This document shows, piece by piece, positions 1 to 8,404 of a DNA stretch of 37,869 nt. The notes beneath the pieces were generated by a model, which was not told the DNA's origin, did not search any database, and was given only the letters and a program-made list of their open reading frames with translations. Position numbers and translations under genes: made by a program. The stretch covers positions 1 to 37,869 of the forward strand of contig JAUXIJ010000031.1 of the NCBI GenBank assembly GCA_030621085.1, read 5' to 3'. Each line of letters begins with the position of its first letter. The stretch's first letter is position 1. The DNA is from Candidatus Cloacimonadota bacterium (lineage in GTDB: Bacteria > Cloacimonadota > Cloacimonadia > Cloacimonadales > TCS61).

Positions 1-1154
1 CCGGTATCATACCAACCGTTATGCATGCGAAGAGATGTCTCTTCTATATCTCCAAGGTAGCCACTAGAAACCAGATCACCTTTCACAAATATTTTCCCTT
101 CACTGTTAGCTGATAGTACTTTATCCGTCTTAATATCAAGTATCTTCACCTCAACATTGGGAATTGGTTTTCCAATACTGCCGTGTTTGTTTGCTTTCGA
201 AGTATTAACCGAAATTACCGGACTGGTTTCTGTAGCGCCATAACCCTCCAATATCTCCAGGTTATGATCATTTTTGTAAATATTTCTCAGTTTTTCCGGT
301 AATTTATCAGCACCTGTAATTGCAAGCACTACAGAATCGAAATCTCCCTTTCCGGCTTTTTTCAAATAGCCATGGAAAAAGGTTGGAGTTCCTATCAAAA
401 TAGAAACTTTATATTTCTTTATTGATTCTACAATGGCTTTGTAATCCAGCGGATTGGCATGGGCTACTATGGTAGCACCAATGGTGATAGGCAGCCAAAA
501 GTTGGTTGTTAATCCGAAAACATGAAAAAGAGGTAATGTACCGGCAAAAACATCTAAATAAGAGAAATCAATGATTGCAGGTAGATTTTCCAGATTATGG
601 TTAATGTTCTTATGTGAAAGTTGAACTGCTTTAGGATCTTTTTCACTACCGCTGGTAAAAAGAATTACAGAAGTGTCATCATCGCTGCCATGTCTTACCT
701 TAGAACATAAAATCTTTGACGGTAGTTTTGACTTGAACAATGCTCCAAGTTTATCTACGATCGTTATAGAAGACATGACATCTTCCAAGTAAACCATTCC
801 CTGCACATGTTCACAATTGATCTTTTCCAGAAGTTTTTTACTCGTAATAATGGTTTTGAAACTGCATTTCTCCTGTGCATAGATAGAATTATCCCGAGCA
901 CCTGTGGAATAGTTTATCATAACCGGTATCTTTCCACTCATTAATGCCCCCAATATGGAAAGTATACAACCGGCAGAAGTGGGCACCATTACCCCTATAT
1001 ACCGGCTTTTGTATTTACTGAATTTCTTGGCCAGGATCAATGATGCTATAAGCATTCTTTCATAAGGAATATCCTTACCTGTAGCCTGGTCGTACACAGC
1101 CATCCTGGAAGAATATTCTTTGGCAGCTATAATAAATTTTTCCTGTAATTGCAT
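1..1154 (-). CDS. AMP-binding acyl-CoA/acyl-ACP ligase, 3' end cut off by window
   Basis: This gene starts at 1154 behind an AAGGAG ribosome site and runs off the left edge, leaving 384 codons. It belongs to the adenylate-forming enzymes, which activate a fatty acid with ATP and pass it to CoA or ACP. Visible motifs are the P-loop-like FTSGSEKDPKAV segment and the GYGATETSPV motif; the fragment breaks off in WYDTG, just before the conserved TGD. The SGSEKDPK form of the first motif recalls the ligase half of Aas (acyl-ACP synthetase/lysophospholipid acyltransferase) more than ordinary FadD, which usually has SGTTG. No acyltransferase domain precedes it here. Membrane lipid recycling is therefore a guess; the enzyme class is secure. 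A second, full-length ligase lies at 31417-33111. Confidence 0.85.
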   Translation of the reverse strand, partial: MQLQEKFIIAAKEYSSRMAVYDQATGKDIPYERMLIASLILAKKFSKYKSRYIGVMVPTSAGCILSILGALMSGKIPVMINYSTGARDNSIYAQEKCSFKTIITSKKLLEKINCEHVQGMVYLEDVMSSITIVDKLGALFKSKLPSKILCSKVRHGSDDDTSVILFTSGSEKDPKAVQLSHKNINHNLENLPAIIDFSYLDVFAGTLPLFHVFGLTTNFWLPITIGATIVAHANPLDYKAIVESIKKYKVSILIGTPTFFHGYLKKAGKGDFDSVVLAITGADKLPEKLRNIYKNDHNLEILEGYGATETSPVISVNTSKANKHGSIGKPIPNVEVKILDIKTDKVLSANSEGKIFVKGDLVSSGYLGDIEETSLRMHNGWYDT

Positions 1155-1584
1155 AATCTCTCCTTTTTTATTAACTGTAGACTTTAAACCATTTCAACGA
1201 AGTATATGTCAAATAAATAATTATTTAGTAATATGACAAATACATAGTAACATTAATATTTGCAGAAAGTTATAGCCTTATATAATATATACGGAATTAT
1301 TAATATGGTGTAATTTCTTAAAATTACTTCAGGTTCTTTACATTTAAATAAAGTATTAACTCAAAAAAAAATATCCTTGACAACTTGCTCCAATTTATCA
1401 TTTTTTTCATGGTTTATGGAACTCAGCATTGGAAATATTATGAAATGTTAATATCGTAAGTTTGTGACTTAGAGATTTAAATTTGAAAGATGTGTTTTTA
1501 TTCGGGGAAATTCGTTAACAGCAACGTAAAGCTTGACAGAAAAAAGTGATGTTATTTACATAAATTTAGAAAATGAGGTAAAAA
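1155..1584. other. 430-bp divergent intergenic region
   Basis: A+T-rich gap between the divergent ligase and propeller genes. It holds no plausible ORF, tRNA or strong hairpin. Two TTGACA hexamers on the plus strand (1377-1382 and 1533-1538) could be -35 elements. Neither has a good TATAAT at 16-18 bp; the second has TTACAT at 17 bp. Confidence 0.5.
1533..1561 (+). promoter_or_regulatory. possible promoter for the 1585 gene
   Basis: TTGACA at 1533-1538 is followed after 17 bp by TTACAT (1556-1561). The -35 is perfect and the -10 is weak (3/6). It lies only about 24 bp before the start codon, so a transcript from it would have a very short leader. Confidence 0.3.
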
Positions 1585-2937
1585 ATGAAACATCTCCTTT
1601 TAATTTTATTTTTTATTGCGATTATGAACCTTTCTGCACAAGAATGGACGAATATATCTCCATTCCCTGCAAGCAATTTTACAATAAAAGGTAACTTTAT
1701 TTCAGAAGAAGAAGGTTGGATTTTCCAAGGAGGTATGTATATTTCTAAAGATATTTACTATACAGAAGACGGAGGACAATACTGGGAAATAATTTATTCT
1801 TTAGAAGATTCGTTGGAATACTTCATTTCTTTACAAATGATAGATAACCAGCATGGTTGGGCGACTAAAATGTGGAGGAATAACCAGTATCCGTATAATA
1901 AATATATCAGCTATATAAAAACAACTAACGGTTGCTATAGCTGGGAAGATATGACTGAATATGTACCGGAAGTATTTGAAGCAGATCCTTTTTATTTCAT
2001 TAATCAGGATATCGGCTTTTTTGGCGGAGGTTGTGACTCTTTAAATTATTCAGCTTTAATCTATAAAACAATTGATGGTGGATATAATTGGTATTTGACT
2101 GAAACACCAATATTATATTTCCCTTATCCTTATTTTGTTAACTATAGTGTAAATAAGTTCTTTTTCCTAGACGGAAATAATGGTTGGGCAGCATGTTCAG
2201 CTTTTGCAGGTGCTGGACTTAGCCTTTCTACCTCAGATGGTGGAGAAAACTGGGAAGTTGGTATTGAACCACCACCACCAGATCTATTCGATATTCATTT
2301 TGTAGATATAAATCATGGAGGTGTAGCTGGTCGTAATGCATCTTATACTTATGTAGCGATTACAGAAGATAATTTTGAAACTATTTCATATCAATATGAT
2401 AATTCAAACTGGAATCAATTAGCTCAAGTGATTTGTTTTCAGAACAATTCAACTATTTGGGTAACTGGTGAACCTGGAATTATTAACAGAAGTACAAATG
2501 CAGGAGCAACATTTGAAGTTTTTCAGGTTATTGATACTGGTCTTCATATCATTCAATTTTTCGGTAATACAGGGTACATTTTTGGTAATCAGAATGCTCT
2601 ATTCAAATATGTTGAACCTGTTGGAATTGATAATGATATGCACATACAAACACAAGATTCAAATATATTTGCATATCCCAACCCTTTCAATCCAGTAACA
2701 ACTATCAGTTACGATTTGCCAGTTAATATCGAAAATCCGGTCATTGAAATCTTTAATATCAAAGGAGAAAAAGTGAAATCACTCTGTGCGTTCCCAAACG
2801 GGAGTTTGGGAACGAGAAGTGTGGTTTGGGATGGAACCGATCAATATCGCAAACAAGTAGCATCAGGAGTTTATCTATACATGATAAGAACTGATAAGGG
2901 TGTTTTATTATCAAAAAAAATGTTATTGTTGAAATAA
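1585..2937 (+). CDS. secreted BNR/Ycf48-like beta-propeller protein with type IX-like sorting domain
   Basis: 450 residues. A signal peptide (residues 1 to about 18, ending LSAQ) leads into a propeller. Repeated motifs of the form DGGxxW are visible (EDGGQYW, IDGGYNW, SDGGENW), as in BNR/Ycf48-like proteins. The last ~85 residues form a sorting domain starting YPNPFNP and ending KKMLLLK, the kind used by type IX secretion in the FCB group. The protein is thus probably exported across the outer membrane and anchored or released at the surface; its ligand is unknown. An 11-bp-arm palindrome (2789-2814) lies inside the sorting-domain coding sequence and adds residues between the KGEKV strand and the VVWDG strand. 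The next gene starts 13 nt downstream and has a closely related C-terminus. Confidence 0.8.
   Translation: MKHLLLILFFIAIMNLSAQEWTNISPFPASNFTIKGNFISEEEGWIFQGGMYISKDIYYTEDGGQYWEIIYSLEDSLEYFISLQMIDNQHGWATKMWRNNQYPYNKYISYIKTTNGCYSWEDMTEYVPEVFEADPFYFINQDIGFFGGGCDSLNYSALIYKTIDGGYNWYLTETPILYFPYPYFVNYSVNKFFFLDGNNGWAACSAFAGAGLSLSTSDGGENWEVGIEPPPPDLFDIHFVDINHGGVAGRNASYTYVAITEDNFETISYQYDNSNWNQLAQVICFQNNSTIWVTGEPGIINRSTNAGATFEVFQVIDTGLHIIQFFGNTGYIFGNQNALFKYVEPVGIDNDMHIQTQDSNIFAYPNPFNPVTTISYDLPVNIENPVIEIFNIKGEKVKSLCAFPNGSLGTRSVVWDGTDQYRKQVASGVYLYMIRTDKGVLLSKKMLLLK
2789..2814. repeat. short palindrome inside the sorting domain, relative of the 60-bp element
   Basis: CGTTCCCAAAC (2789-2799), loop GGGA, GTTTGGGAACG (2804-2814): perfect 11-bp arms, in frame. 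The arms match the ends of the 60-bp elements at 30160-30219 and 31220-31279, and GAG follows the right arm as it does there. It looks like an internally deleted copy. Confidence 0.8.
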
Positions 2938-2950
2938 AATTGGGGAAAGT

Positions 2951-4447
2951 ATGTCACAAATATTTTTTAATGCGGTTCTATCGAAGAAAAAGAAATTAAT
3001 TTTCATAGTGCTTATTCTATTACCGCTATATATTTATTCTCTCGACTACACCATTGCTCCCAACACCTATTCCATCCAATCCGGTGATTTTGATAACGAC
3101 GGTGATGATGACATAGTGGTGGGGCATATTAATCCTGGAACTATAAGTTTTATTACAAATAATGGAGATGGTCTATTTAATCTTATTGATACATTAAGCT
3201 TAACAGGTATAGCTGAATGTTACTTTTTAAAAAACCTTGATGATAATCCAGCTAAAGATGCAGCTATTCATACAAGAAATGACATAACAAGATTTGTGAC
3301 AATAATTTATAATGGAGAATATCAATCACCTTATTCATATAATTTAAACATAAATAATCCCATACCTGCTATGAATTGTGGCGATTTCGATGGCGACAGT
3401 GATTACGATCTTGTATTCTCTTCTTGGGGTTCAGGATATGATAACCTCTGGGGAGTAATGTATAATCTCGGTAACCGGGAATTTTCAGACCCGGAGTGGT
3501 TTGAATGTCCAAGTCAGGCAGGGAATGCCGGATTCTATGAGCTTGAATGCCGTGATCTGGATAATAATGGTTTCGATGACATCATAGCCTATACAAATCT
3601 TGAAACTTATATCTATTACAGTGATGGTTATTTCTTTGAACTTGATTCACTTAATTGCTATGCTCCAAATGGTGGCTTGGTTTCTGAAGATTATGATAAT
3701 GATTCTGACTATGATATTATAATAACTCACTGGCCTGGTGGTACTCAGTCACATTTTTTGATATATGAGAACTTAGGTGATCAACAATATGATCTTCACG
3801 ATGTAACTTACGACAATCTTTGGGGACAACCCATTTCTGTTGAAATAAACGGTGATGGATTAGATGATATTGTAAATGTGGGCAATATTAATGGAATTGG
3901 TATTTTTTACAATATTGGAAACATGCAATTTGACGAGGCCGTGTATGAACCGGTTGTAAGTTATGGAGAAAATTATTTTCGCTCATCATTTTCCGATTTT
4001 GATGACAACGGAACACAAGATGTAGCAATAATCCGCTATGGAATCGAAGAAAATAATTTAACTATTCTTTACAATGATGGAGATGGAAATTTCTATGAAG
4101 AACCAGTTTCTGTAGAAAATAGTCAAATACAAATTACCAAATACCATTTAACTAACTTTCCTAATCCCTTCAATCCGGCAGTTGCCGGAGCCGGTCGCAG
4201 CCCTGGAACTACTATCAGTTACGATTTGCCGGTTAATATCGTAAATCCGGTTATTGAGATCTTTAATATCAAAGAAGAAAAGGTAAGAGAACTTCCCATC
4301 GTCACACCCTCTCCCGCTCACACACTCTCTGTTACCTGGGACGGAACAGATCAATATCGCAATCAAGTAGCTTCAGGTGTCTATTTCTATAAATTGAATG
4401 TAAATGGGAAATCAGAATCAGTGAGAAAATGTTTGCTGTTGAAATAA
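2951..4447 (+). CDS. secreted FG-GAP/VCBS-repeat protein with type IX-like sorting domain
   Basis: 498 residues with a GGGGAAAG ribosome site before the ATG. The N-terminus is a long signal peptide: four lysines, then a hydrophobic run ending about residue 30 (YIYS). The body holds several calcium-binding-like FG-GAP/VCBS motifs such as DFDNDGDDDI, DFDGDSDYDL and DYDNDSDYDI, which build a beta-propeller as in integrin alpha chains. The C-terminus is a sorting domain (FPNPFNP to RKCLLLK). It is interrupted in frame by about nine extra residues (AVAGAGRSPG) between NPFNP and TTISYDLP, encoded by a G+C-rich insert at 4178-4207. Surface adhesion or polymer binding is likely from the fold; the substrate is unknown. 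Its sorting-domain DNA is very like that of the preceding gene. Confidence 0.8.
   Translation: MSQIFFNAVLSKKKKLIFIVLILLPLYIYSLDYTIAPNTYSIQSGDFDNDGDDDIVVGHINPGTISFITNNGDGLFNLIDTLSLTGIAECYFLKNLDDNPAKDAAIHTRNDITRFVTIIYNGEYQSPYSYNLNINNPIPAMNCGDFDGDSDYDLVFSSWGSGYDNLWGVMYNLGNREFSDPEWFECPSQAGNAGFYELECRDLDNNGFDDIIAYTNLETYIYYSDGYFFELDSLNCYAPNGGLVSEDYDNDSDYDIIITHWPGGTQSHFLIYENLGDQQYDLHDVTYDNLWGQPISVEINGDGLDDIVNVGNINGIGIFYNIGNMQFDEAVYEPVVSYGENYFRSSFSDFDDNGTQDVAIIRYGIEENNLTILYNDGDGNFYEEPVSVENSQIQITKYHLTNFPNPFNPAVAGAGRSPGTTISYDLPVNIVNPVIEIFNIKEEKVRELPIVTPSPAHTLSVTWDGTDQYRNQVASGVYFYKLNVNGKSESVRKCLLLK
4178..4207. repeat. 30-nt G+C-rich in-frame insert in the sorting domain
   Basis: Relative to the paralogous domain of the preceding gene, 27-30 nt are inserted between the codons for NPFNP and TTISYDLP. 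The left edge contains a perfect small palindrome, CCGGCA GT TGCCGG, at 4175-4188. The insert is clearly richer in G+C than its surroundings and keeps the reading frame. Confidence 0.6.
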
Positions 4448-4460
4448 AGAGAAAAAATCC

Positions 4461-4494
4461 CAGCCCACCCGAATCCGGATGGGCTGATTTTTTT
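4461..4494. terminator. bidirectional intrinsic terminator
   Basis: Stem CAGCCCACCCG (4461-4471) / CGGATGGGCTG (4476-4486), 10 of 11 pairs, loop AATC. It is followed by a run of seven T on the plus strand and, read from the other side, by TTTTTT on the minus strand. It sits between the convergent 2951-4447 gene and iorB, so it can end both. Confidence 0.85.
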
Positions 4495-4498
4495 ATGA

Positions 4499-5083
4499 TT
4501 AAGCTTTATTTTCCTCTGCAAAATCCTTTCCCGCTTTCATAGCTTTCAGGTTGGCTTTCACTACCTCATCACCTTTACGTCCAAAAACAAATTTGATGCC
4601 ATCTTCCAACTTTTTATAGGGAATATCTAAAAAAACCGAAGCTGCGCCTAACATTACCATGTTCATAGAACGGTTTGCACCCATGTCTTTTGCGATCTGG
4701 TCTGCATTAATTGCCACATGATTGGGAATAGAGTTTACTTCATTCATCAGTTTTTCTGTGTCGGGATAATTGGGGATATTTACAAATGGAGTTGTATTGG
4801 TAATAAACCAGCCATTTTGAGAAAGGTAAGGCATATACCGCAGAGCTTCCATTGGTTCCACCGAGATTATCAGGTCTGCCCCACCCTGCGGGATCAGGTC
4901 GGAATAAATTTCTCTGTCAGAAATTCTGAGATGAGATTGCACATCCCCTCCGCGCTGGCTCATACCATGTACTTCCGCTTGCTTCAAATTTAAACCATTT
5001 TCCACAGCAGCATATCCGATAATAGCAGCAATGGAAAGGATCCCCTGTCCACCAACTCCTGCTAAAATTATATCTTTTTTCAT
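4499..5083 (-). CDS. iorB: indolepyruvate:ferredoxin oxidoreductase, beta subunit
   Basis: 194 residues, usual length. This is the gamma-type domain of the 2-oxoacid:ferredoxin oxidoreductase family. With IorA it oxidatively decarboxylates aryl pyruvates (from Trp, Phe, Tyr) to aryl-acyl-CoA, reducing ferredoxin in the cytoplasm. Diagnostic residues are the N-terminal AGVGGQGIL nucleotide-binding-like loop and the EVHGMSQRGGDVQSHLR segment. An AGGAG ribosome site precedes the ATG at 5083. It lies downstream of iorA on the same strand across a 111-nt gap filled by a palindromic repeat. The pair suggests amino-acid fermentation. Confidence 0.93.
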   Translation of the reverse strand: MKKDIILAGVGGQGILSIAAIIGYAAVENGLNLKQAEVHGMSQRGGDVQSHLRISDREIYSDLIPQGGADLIISVEPMEALRYMPYLSQNGWFITNTTPFVNIPNYPDTEKLMNEVNSIPNHVAINADQIAKDMGANRSMNMVMLGAASVFLDIPYKKLEDGIKFVFGRKGDEVVKANLKAMKAGKDFAEENKA

Positions 5084-5100
5084 TATTATCTCCTTTATTT

Positions 5101-5197
5101 GACGCTGATTTACGCTGATTCTGTATGATTCTCTATGACTTAAATCCTAAATTTATTTCATATTTTTTCATATCTGATCTGCGTTTATCTGCGTCTA
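5101..5197. repeat. imperfect palindromic repeat between iorA and iorB
   Basis: The left half GACGCTGATTTACGCTGATT (5101-5120) pairs imperfectly with the right half (about 5176-5195: two ATCTGCGT units joined by TT, then C). Each half is itself a tandem of a roughly 10-11-bp unit (GCTGATTTAC / TCTGCGTTTA). The right edge overlaps the stop codon of iorA (5195-5197). Such CTGCGT-type repeats occur in many unrelated bacterial genomes; their origin is unknown to me. Confidence 0.65.
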
Positions 5198-6784
5198 ATT
5201 CTTTCTCTTCCTTTTCGCATAAACATGAATACAAGGTCGGCGGGGAATGATCACCGAAACACCGTTGTAATTTAATTCCTCTTCTATTATTTTTACATTT
5301 TCTTCGTGGTGTCTGGATAAAGGATTGATAACACGAATATGTTCTTTTTCCACACCCACACCCGTACAGATATCTTCGATCCTGCCTGTAACTTGCGAAT
5401 CCTGCATTCCCGTCATAGCAGTTATATCATTATCCATGATGATAACAACAATATTGGATTTGGAAAGCACAGCATCCAGCAGAGGAGTCATTCCGGAATG
5501 ACCAAATGTGGAATCACCAATAGCAGCAACAGCCGGGAACAAGCCTGCATCGGCAGCACCCACAGCCATGGAAACGGAAGCCCCCATGTCCACACATGTA
5601 TCGATAGCTTTATATGGCGGTAGGAATCCCAATGTGTAACACCCGATATCGGAGAATACATGACCTTTGCCATAAGGTTTCAGAGCTTCATTGAGTGCCT
5701 TATAGGTATCAATATGCGGACAGCCAACGCACAGTGCCGGGGGTCTTCCTGCTACAATATCAGGAATCGCCTGGCTGGGAAGTTCCGGCAGGTTAAGTGC
5801 TTTACGAACTATCTGTGGGTTTAATTCTCCATCACGCGGAATAGTACCGTCCAATCTTCCTTTGATCTTTGTATTACCCAGAAAACCATTCAGCATTTCT
5901 TCCGCCAGTGGCATTCCTTCTTCCACCACCAGGATGTTTTCACACTCACTCATTATCTTTTCTATCTGTTTTCGGGGAAGTGGGTATTGTCCGATCTTGA
6001 GTATTGGATAAGGACATTTACCTGCTTCGAAGTTCTCCATCAGGTAATTGAATCCTAATCCGCAGGCAATTATACCCAGAGATTTATCTTCCCCGTCTAT
6101 GTATTTATTGAAGGGTGAATTCTCCGATTCCCTGATCAGATCTTCCTGGATGGAAAGAAGATGTTTATACTTCTTACGGGCAAAAGCCGGCAGCAACATA
6201 AACTGATTGGGATTTTCCGGTTTATGAAGTTCATTCTCTTTCAACACTTTACGTCGCTTTATACCTGCACGTGAGTGAGCCAGCCTGGTAGTTAATCTCA
6301 TCATCACAGGAAGGTGATATTTTTCGGAAATTTCATACGCCAGGAAAGGCATCTCGTAAGCTTCCTGCTGGTTGGATGGTTCCAGGGCAGGCATTAGTGC
6401 AAATTTGGCATAATATCTTGAATCCTGTTCATTCTGAGATGAGTGCATGGATGGGTCATCTGCCACAGCCACGATTACACCACCATTGGCTCCGGTAAGC
6501 GCAGAATTCATATATGGGTCTGCAGCAACGTTCAAACCTACATGTTTCATTGTAACGATGACACGTTTACCAGCATAAGACATACCAAGTGCTTCTTCCA
6601 TAGCAGTTTTTTCATTTGCCGACCAGGTCAAATGAACATTACGCTCGATAGCTTCCCGATTACGCTGGACATATTCCACAATTTCTGTGGAAGGAGTTCC
6701 AGGATAGCCGTAAGCACCGGATAAACCTGCATCCAGAGCACCCTGGGCAATTGCTTCATCACCCAAAAGCATTAACTTCTTCAT
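5195..6784 (-). CDS. iorA: indolepyruvate:ferredoxin oxidoreductase, alpha subunit (no C-terminal ferredoxin domain)
   Basis: 529 residues from the ATG at 6784, chosen because AAGGAG lies 7 nt upstream; an upstream in-frame ATG at 6802 lacks this. The protein is thiamine-diphosphate dependent and works with IorB. The N-terminal pyrimidine-binding domain begins MLLGDEAIAQGALDAG and has GYPGTPSTE. The C-terminal TPP domain shows the cysteines of LCVGCPH, the GCYTLG segment and the GDSTFGHSG to IIMDNDITAMTG metal/TPP-binding stretch. Classical archaeal IorA continues into a two-cluster 4Fe-4S ferredoxin domain. Here the protein stops at RRPCIHVYAKRKRKN with no CxxCxxC motif, and its stop codon touches a palindromic repeat. 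Shorter IorA forms may be normal in this lineage, so loss by repeat insertion is only a possibility. Confidence 0.92.
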   Translation of the reverse strand: MKKLMLLGDEAIAQGALDAGLSGAYGYPGTPSTEIVEYVQRNREAIERNVHLTWSANEKTAMEEALGMSYAGKRVIVTMKHVGLNVAADPYMNSALTGANGGVIVAVADDPSMHSSQNEQDSRYYAKFALMPALEPSNQQEAYEMPFLAYEISEKYHLPVMMRLTTRLAHSRAGIKRRKVLKENELHKPENPNQFMLLPAFARKKYKHLLSIQEDLIRESENSPFNKYIDGEDKSLGIIACGLGFNYLMENFEAGKCPYPILKIGQYPLPRKQIEKIMSECENILVVEEGMPLAEEMLNGFLGNTKIKGRLDGTIPRDGELNPQIVRKALNLPELPSQAIPDIVAGRPPALCVGCPHIDTYKALNEALKPYGKGHVFSDIGCYTLGFLPPYKAIDTCVDMGASVSMAVGAADAGLFPAVAAIGDSTFGHSGMTPLLDAVLSKSNIVVIIMDNDITAMTGMQDSQVTGRIEDICTGVGVEKEHIRVINPLSRHHEENVKIIEEELNYNGVSVIIPRRPCIHVYAKRKRKN

Positions 6785-6860
6785 AAATCGCTCCTTATAC
6801 ATTTATATCTGTTTCTGGATTCCAACTATCAAACTATGCAAATTCTTACAAGCTTTTTAT

Positions 6861-6927
6861 TTGACACATTGATTGTTATATCAAAACTTGAAGTAGAATG
6901 AAGTATTAGACCCGTGAAGGGGTAAAT
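6861..6927 (+). promoter_or_regulatory. candidate promoter region of the tilS-hslU operon
   Basis: TTGACA at 6861-6866 lies in the divergent iorA/tilS gap, 67 nt before tilS. No clear -10 hexamer follows at 16-18 bp; TATATC at 6877-6882 is too close and TAGAAT at 6894-6899 too far for a standard sigma-70 promoter. The call rests mainly on the -35 match and its position. Confidence 0.35.
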
Positions 6928-8361
6928 ATGAAAAAAAATCAGAAATTTCTGGAAAAATTTGAAGGGTTTGTGAACCGATATAAACTAATTAAAAGCGGTG
7001 AAAAAATCCTGATCGGTTTCTCCGGAGGTGCCGACTCTACAGCCCTATTGCAGGCACTTTGGCACCTGAAATCTCAATATGGTTTTTCACTGCTGGCAGC
7101 TCATGTGAATTATAATCTGCGAGGAAAAGATTCTCAAGAAGATGAAGAACATGTGAAAGAATTCTGTTTCCAAAGAAATATTTCGCTTGTAATTAAAAAC
7201 GTGAAACTCGATTCCAAATCCAACCTAGAAAATAAAGCTCGTGAGATCCGGTTCAAGTATTTTAAGAAACTGACAAAACTTTATAATGTTCAAAAGGTAG
7301 CGCTGGGACACAACCGTGAGGATCAGGCAGAAACGTTGATCCACAGGCTTTTCAGGGGTTCGGGATATACTGGCATGAAAGGGATAGTTCCAAAATCCGA
7401 TATAATAATCCATCCACTGCTCAGTTTTTCCCGCCAGGAAATATTAGATTTTCTGAACAACGAAGAACTTACCTGGAGAGATGATCAATCAAATCAAGAA
7501 AACGTATTCACCCGCAATAAAATACGCAACCACATGATTCCCTGGATCAAGGAAAACATCAACCCGAAAATCGTAAATAAACTATATCACACCGCCGAGA
7601 TATTTTCCGATACAGACGAAATCATGCAGGAATTATCTAAACGCAGACTGCTGAAAGCACAGATAAAACACACAAAGAATGAGTATCGCTTTTCGCTAAA
7701 TGTCATTCGTAAAACCAAGCCTGTACTCAGGTTCTATATTTATAAAGAAATATACAAGAAATTAAATGGTGATGACAAAGATTTTTATCACAGCAATTTT
7801 AAAGAAATTGAAGCTATACTCGATGCGGATGGCAGTAAAAAAATCAATTTACCACACGATGTATACGTGCTGAAAGAGTACAATGAGCTTATCTTTACAA
7901 ACCGTGATGATGATGAAGGATTTGATGTGAACAATTCAAAGGAAATCACTTCATTACGTAATAGACTAACTTTTGAAGATAACCGCATCATCATGAAAAA
8001 GCTGAAAATACTTCCACAGAAAAGATATCTCTATGAAGATAAATTCATAACTTATATCGATCTGGATAAAACTTCTTTCCCGCTTTTGATAAGGCACCGC
8101 CAGCCGGGTGACAAATTCTACCCTCTGGGTATGGATCATCCCAAGAAATTAAAGGATTTTTTTATTGACGAAAAAGTGCCGAAATTCGAGAGGGATAAGG
8201 TTCTTTTATTCTGTGATAAAGAAAATATCATCTGGGTTGCAGGGCACAGGACAGATAATAGAGTAATTACTTCGGAAGAATCCGGGAACATCCTGATGAT
8301 AAAGATAGAAAAGATGACAAGGAAAAAAGCCCGGGCTGCTGAAAGAATTAAAAAAGATTAA
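6928..8361 (+). CDS. tilS: tRNA(Ile)-lysidine synthetase
   Basis: 477 residues. TilS adds lysine to C34 of the CAU-anticodon tRNA-Ile, so that it reads AUA and is charged with isoleucine; it is essential in most bacteria. The N-type PP-loop FSGGADS (residues 31-37) binds ATP. GHNREDQAETLIHRLFRGSG, followed by the GMKGI segment, is the family signature for tRNA and adenylate binding. The C-terminal part (RHRQPGDKFYPLGM, then KLKDFFID) is the usual TilS C-terminal domain. First gene of a plus-strand operon whose members mostly overlap or nearly touch; GAAGGGGTAA precedes the ATG. Confidence 0.95.
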   Translation: MKKNQKFLEKFEGFVNRYKLIKSGEKILIGFSGGADSTALLQALWHLKSQYGFSLLAAHVNYNLRGKDSQEDEEHVKEFCFQRNISLVIKNVKLDSKSNLENKAREIRFKYFKKLTKLYNVQKVALGHNREDQAETLIHRLFRGSGYTGMKGIVPKSDIIIHPLLSFSRQEILDFLNNEELTWRDDQSNQENVFTRNKIRNHMIPWIKENINPKIVNKLYHTAEIFSDTDEIMQELSKRRLLKAQIKHTKNEYRFSLNVIRKTKPVLRFYIYKEIYKKLNGDDKDFYHSNFKEIEAILDADGSKKINLPHDVYVLKEYNELIFTNRDDDEGFDVNNSKEITSLRNRLTFEDNRIIMKKLKILPQKRYLYEDKFITYIDLDKTSFPLLIRHRQPGDKFYPLGMDHPKKLKDFFIDEKVPKFERDKVLLFCDKENIIWVAGHRTDNRVITSEESGNILMIKIEKMTRKKARAAERIKKD

Positions 8362-8404
8362 AATTATGAATTAATGATTTTTTTAAGGGAGATCAAAAGT
8401 AAAT

